From: an uncultured Lachnospiraceae bacterium
Lineage (GTDB): Bacteria > Bacillota > Clostridia > Lachnospirales > Lachnospiraceae
Assembly (NCBI GenBank): GCA_910583835.1
Contig: CAJTYM010000001.1
Span: 228,987-292,986, forward strand
DNA length: 64,000 nt
Direction: 5' to 3'
This document shows, in pieces, positions 62,779 through 64,000 of the stretch. The stretch's first letter is position 1; every line of letters starts with the position of its first letter. The notes under the pieces are model-generated. The model saw nothing but the letters and a program-made list of their open reading frames with translations, was not told the origin of the DNA and searched no databases. A program made the position numbers and the translations under genes.

Positions 62779-62949
62779 TTAGCCCTGCTCAATTGCACCT
62801 GTAGGGCAAGCGCCAGCACATGTTCCGCAATCGATGCAGGTATCTGCAGCGATTTCATATTTTCCATCACCAGCGGAGATTGCTCCTACAGGGCATTCTC
62901 CCTCACAGGTTCCACAGCTTACACAAGCGTCAGTAATAACGTATGCCAT
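62779..62949 (-). CDS. 2[4Fe-4S] ferredoxin (56 aa)
   Basis: The protein has 56 residues, the length of clostridial ferredoxin. Two CxxCxxCxxxCP clusters: Cys9/12/15/19 and Cys38/41/44/48, each followed by a P-[VT]-G-A-I turn. AAGGAGG precedes the ATG at 62949 by 7 bp. It carries electrons for pyruvate:ferredoxin oxidoreductase, hydrogenase and similar enzymes. The plus-strand open frame over the same bases is only its shadow. Confidence 0.97.
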   Translation of the reverse strand: MAYVITDACVSCGTCEGECPVGAISAGDGKYEIAADTCIDCGTCAGACPTGAIEQG

Positions 62950-63078
62950 ACTTAGTTCCTCCTTATAAAATGAATAGTCGTCAAGCCGTATGTGGTGGCT
63001 TTGAACTATATTTTAATACAAACAGTCTGCGATTACAAGTAAAAGATTGCATAATGTAGAAAATGGTATTATAATAAG

Positions 63079-63117
63079 TTACAGTTCACTCGGCAGCCAA
63101 TATGGAGTAAACTGTAA
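63079..63117. promoter_or_regulatory. Inverted repeat upstream of the DUF1858 gene
   Basis: TTACAGTTCACT (63079-63090) and AGTAAACTGTAA (63106-63117) pair apart from one mismatch. Operator-like or a short hairpin, 75 bp before the DUF1858 start and between two divergently read redox genes. Confidence 0.4.
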
Positions 63118-63192
63118 TTATAGGTGGAATACTATACTGGTCGAGTACGTTAAATATCGCATGATACTATCAAGCGCAAGGAGGAATATAAT

Positions 63193-63393
63193 ATGGCACA
63201 GGTAACCAAGGATACAATGATTGGAGAACTGCTTCAGATTGATGAGAACGTGGCCCCGCTTCTGTTAGAAATCGGAATGCACTGTCTTGGCTGTCCGTCT
63301 TCACAGATGGAAACAATTGCAGAAGCAGCTATGGTACATGGCATTGAGCCGGATGCGTTGGTTAATAAAATCAATGATTTCCTGGCTAAATAA
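63193..63393 (+). CDS. DUF1858 protein (hybrid-cluster-associated redox disulfide domain)
   Basis: The protein has 66 residues. The family pattern is complete: TKDTMIGELLQIDENVAPLL, then GMHCLGCPSSQMETI with the CxxC pair (Cys32 and Cys35). The fold is a small helical redox domain that occurs free or fused to Fe-S enzymes. CAAGGAGGA precedes the ATG. Electron or persulfide handling is inferred. Confidence 0.93.
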   Translation: MAQVTKDTMIGELLQIDENVAPLLLEIGMHCLGCPSSQMETIAEAAMVHGIEPDALVNKINDFLAK

Positions 63394-63395
63394 CC

Positions 63396-63439
63396 AGCTT
63401 GGGGCTGCTGCATTATGCAGCTGCCCCAAGCTCTGTTCT
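63396..63439 (+). terminator. Terminator after the DUF1858 gene
   Basis: AGCTTGGGGCTGCTG (63396-63410) pairs with CAGCTGCCCCAAGCT (63418-63432) with a two-base irregularity, followed by CTGTTCTTTTGTT. Confidence 0.8.
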
Positions 63440-63443
63440 TTTG

Positions 63444-63815
63444 TTAAAACACTAAATGATTCGTGAATAAGGTTCTCATCCTATTTTGACAATGAAAGCA
63501 ATTGACTGAATGGATTCCCCCTCTCTGCTTCATATAAAATGAAGATATTTCGTGATATATTAATTTAAAATACAAGAAGTTACGATATGCCGGATTTTTG
63601 AGACGATAGATTCCTCGGGGATTCCGGTCTCTTTTTTCTTTTCCCAATAAATACGGAATCTTCGTGTTCCGCAACTGCCAGCACAGTTTTTTTAATATGG
63701 AATCCCTTTGGGCAAATCGCTGCTGGTTATCTTCTGACAGAGGTGCTTTGTCCTGCGTGCCGTGCAGGATAGAATGGACACAGGCGTTGGTAAATTCTTT
63801 TGGGTTAAAATACAT
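63444..63815 (-). other. Possible hypothetical ORF (123 aa), uncertain
   Basis: An open frame without a clear ribosome site. The product would be basic with scattered Cys/His and no recognisable motif (MYFNPKEFTNACVHS at the start). It could be a real orphan gene, a remnant or chance. The rest of 63440-64000 shows no supported gene. Confidence 0.25.
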
Positions 63816-63843
63816 CAGATTTCATATACTAGTATCTGTTAGA

Positions 63844-63859
63844 ATGCCCATATGGGCAT
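63844..63859. promoter_or_regulatory. 16-bp perfect palindrome
   Basis: ATGCCCATATGGGCAT is fully self-complementary, with a second small palindrome (ATACTAGTAT) about 20 bp before it. Possible operator for a gene outside or at the edge of the window. Confidence 0.3.
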
Positions 63860-64000
63860 AAAAGTTGCATAGAAATTAAAGATAAATGAAATACAGAAGA
63901 TATTGATAGCCTGCCTTACTGCCTATGTTCAAATAAACTCGATATAGGCAAATGCGGCATACCAACTTGCTGGAAAAAAGACGCACTTCTGTATCTGCGT

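Noticed and set aside
62740..62955. Plus-strand 71-residue Ser/Cys-rich ORF
   Set aside because: It is the complement of the 2[4Fe-4S] ferredoxin, whose clusters, length and ribosome site are clear on the minus strand.

Overview
The window looks like a chromosomal segment of a Clostridia bacterium, most likely Lachnospiraceae. This rests on mid-range GC, strong AGGAGG ribosome-binding sites, canonical TTGACA-17-TATAAT promoters, a spore-former-type gene set (DUF951, GdpP, VanZ-like, DUF1858, Firmicu-CTERM/XrtG exosortase) and the absence of outer-membrane genes. Species cannot be named from the sequence alone.

Layout. (1) 1-7.5 kb: the 3' end of a membrane protein, a large secreted Ig-like (BIG2) surface protein, initiator tRNA-fMet with its own promoter and terminator, a cysteine synthase, and a minus-strand pair of peptidases (M19 dipeptidase, NlpC/P60). 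(2) 7.8-11.7 kb: a MacAB-like ATPase/adaptor/permease export operon. (3) 11.7-15.5 kb: a defence-like patch, bounded by copies of a dispersed repeat, with an AAA ATPase plus a RloB-like TOPRIM nuclease split at an in-frame A_AAA_AAC heptamer, then a decayed AAA/PD-(D/E)XK gene. (4) 15.5-18.8 kb: thioesterase, small membrane ORF, sirtuin, a complete-looking type I toxin locus, DUF951 and an alpha/beta hydrolase. (5) 18.8-19.9 kb: rpsF-ssb-rpsR with an S6:S18-type leader.

(6) 20-57 kb: an accessory block of about 37 kb lying between rpsF-ssb-rpsR and gdpP-rplI-dnaB, two modules that commonly lie close together in Firmicutes. It has three interleaved parts. (a) A Gram-positive Pel-like exopolysaccharide operon: PelD with a fused degenerate epimerase domain and a c-di-GMP RxxD site, PelE-like, a large membrane protein, DUF2194, PelF with an acidic repeat tail, PelG, DUF2304-like, glycosyltransferases, DUF4832, a Stealth phosphotransferase and a flippase. 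(b) Scattered peptide-maturation-like genes: PqqD-HPrK fusion, Ser/His signal peptidase, stand-alone PqqD, NTP_transf_5 nucleotidyltransferase, ABC exporter, and a 149-residue protein with a leader-like YxxP...EGVYAASG N terminus. (c) A complete XrtG exosortase system: two PTPS-like proteins, a Firmicu-CTERM substrate, a PTPS_related membrane protein, XrtG, its GT2 partner, a sensor-like membrane protein and a GH-A-like lipoprotein.

(7) 57-64 kb: gdpP-rplI-dnaB, which follows the XrtG operon after only 18 bp, then a MerR-type regulator, VanZ-like protein, 2[4Fe-4S] ferredoxin and DUF1858 protein.

Working model (inference): c-di-GMP sensed by PelD drives synthesis of a Pel-like polymer by PelF/PelG. 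The following transferases modify or extend envelope glycans. XrtG and its GT process and probably modify the Firmicu-CTERM surface protein. The PqqD/HPrK/peptidase/ABC genes may mature and export the leader-bearing protein. The most unusual points are the linkage of these three modules, the PelF tail, the leader-like protein with its own terminator, and the frameshift heptamer in rloB.
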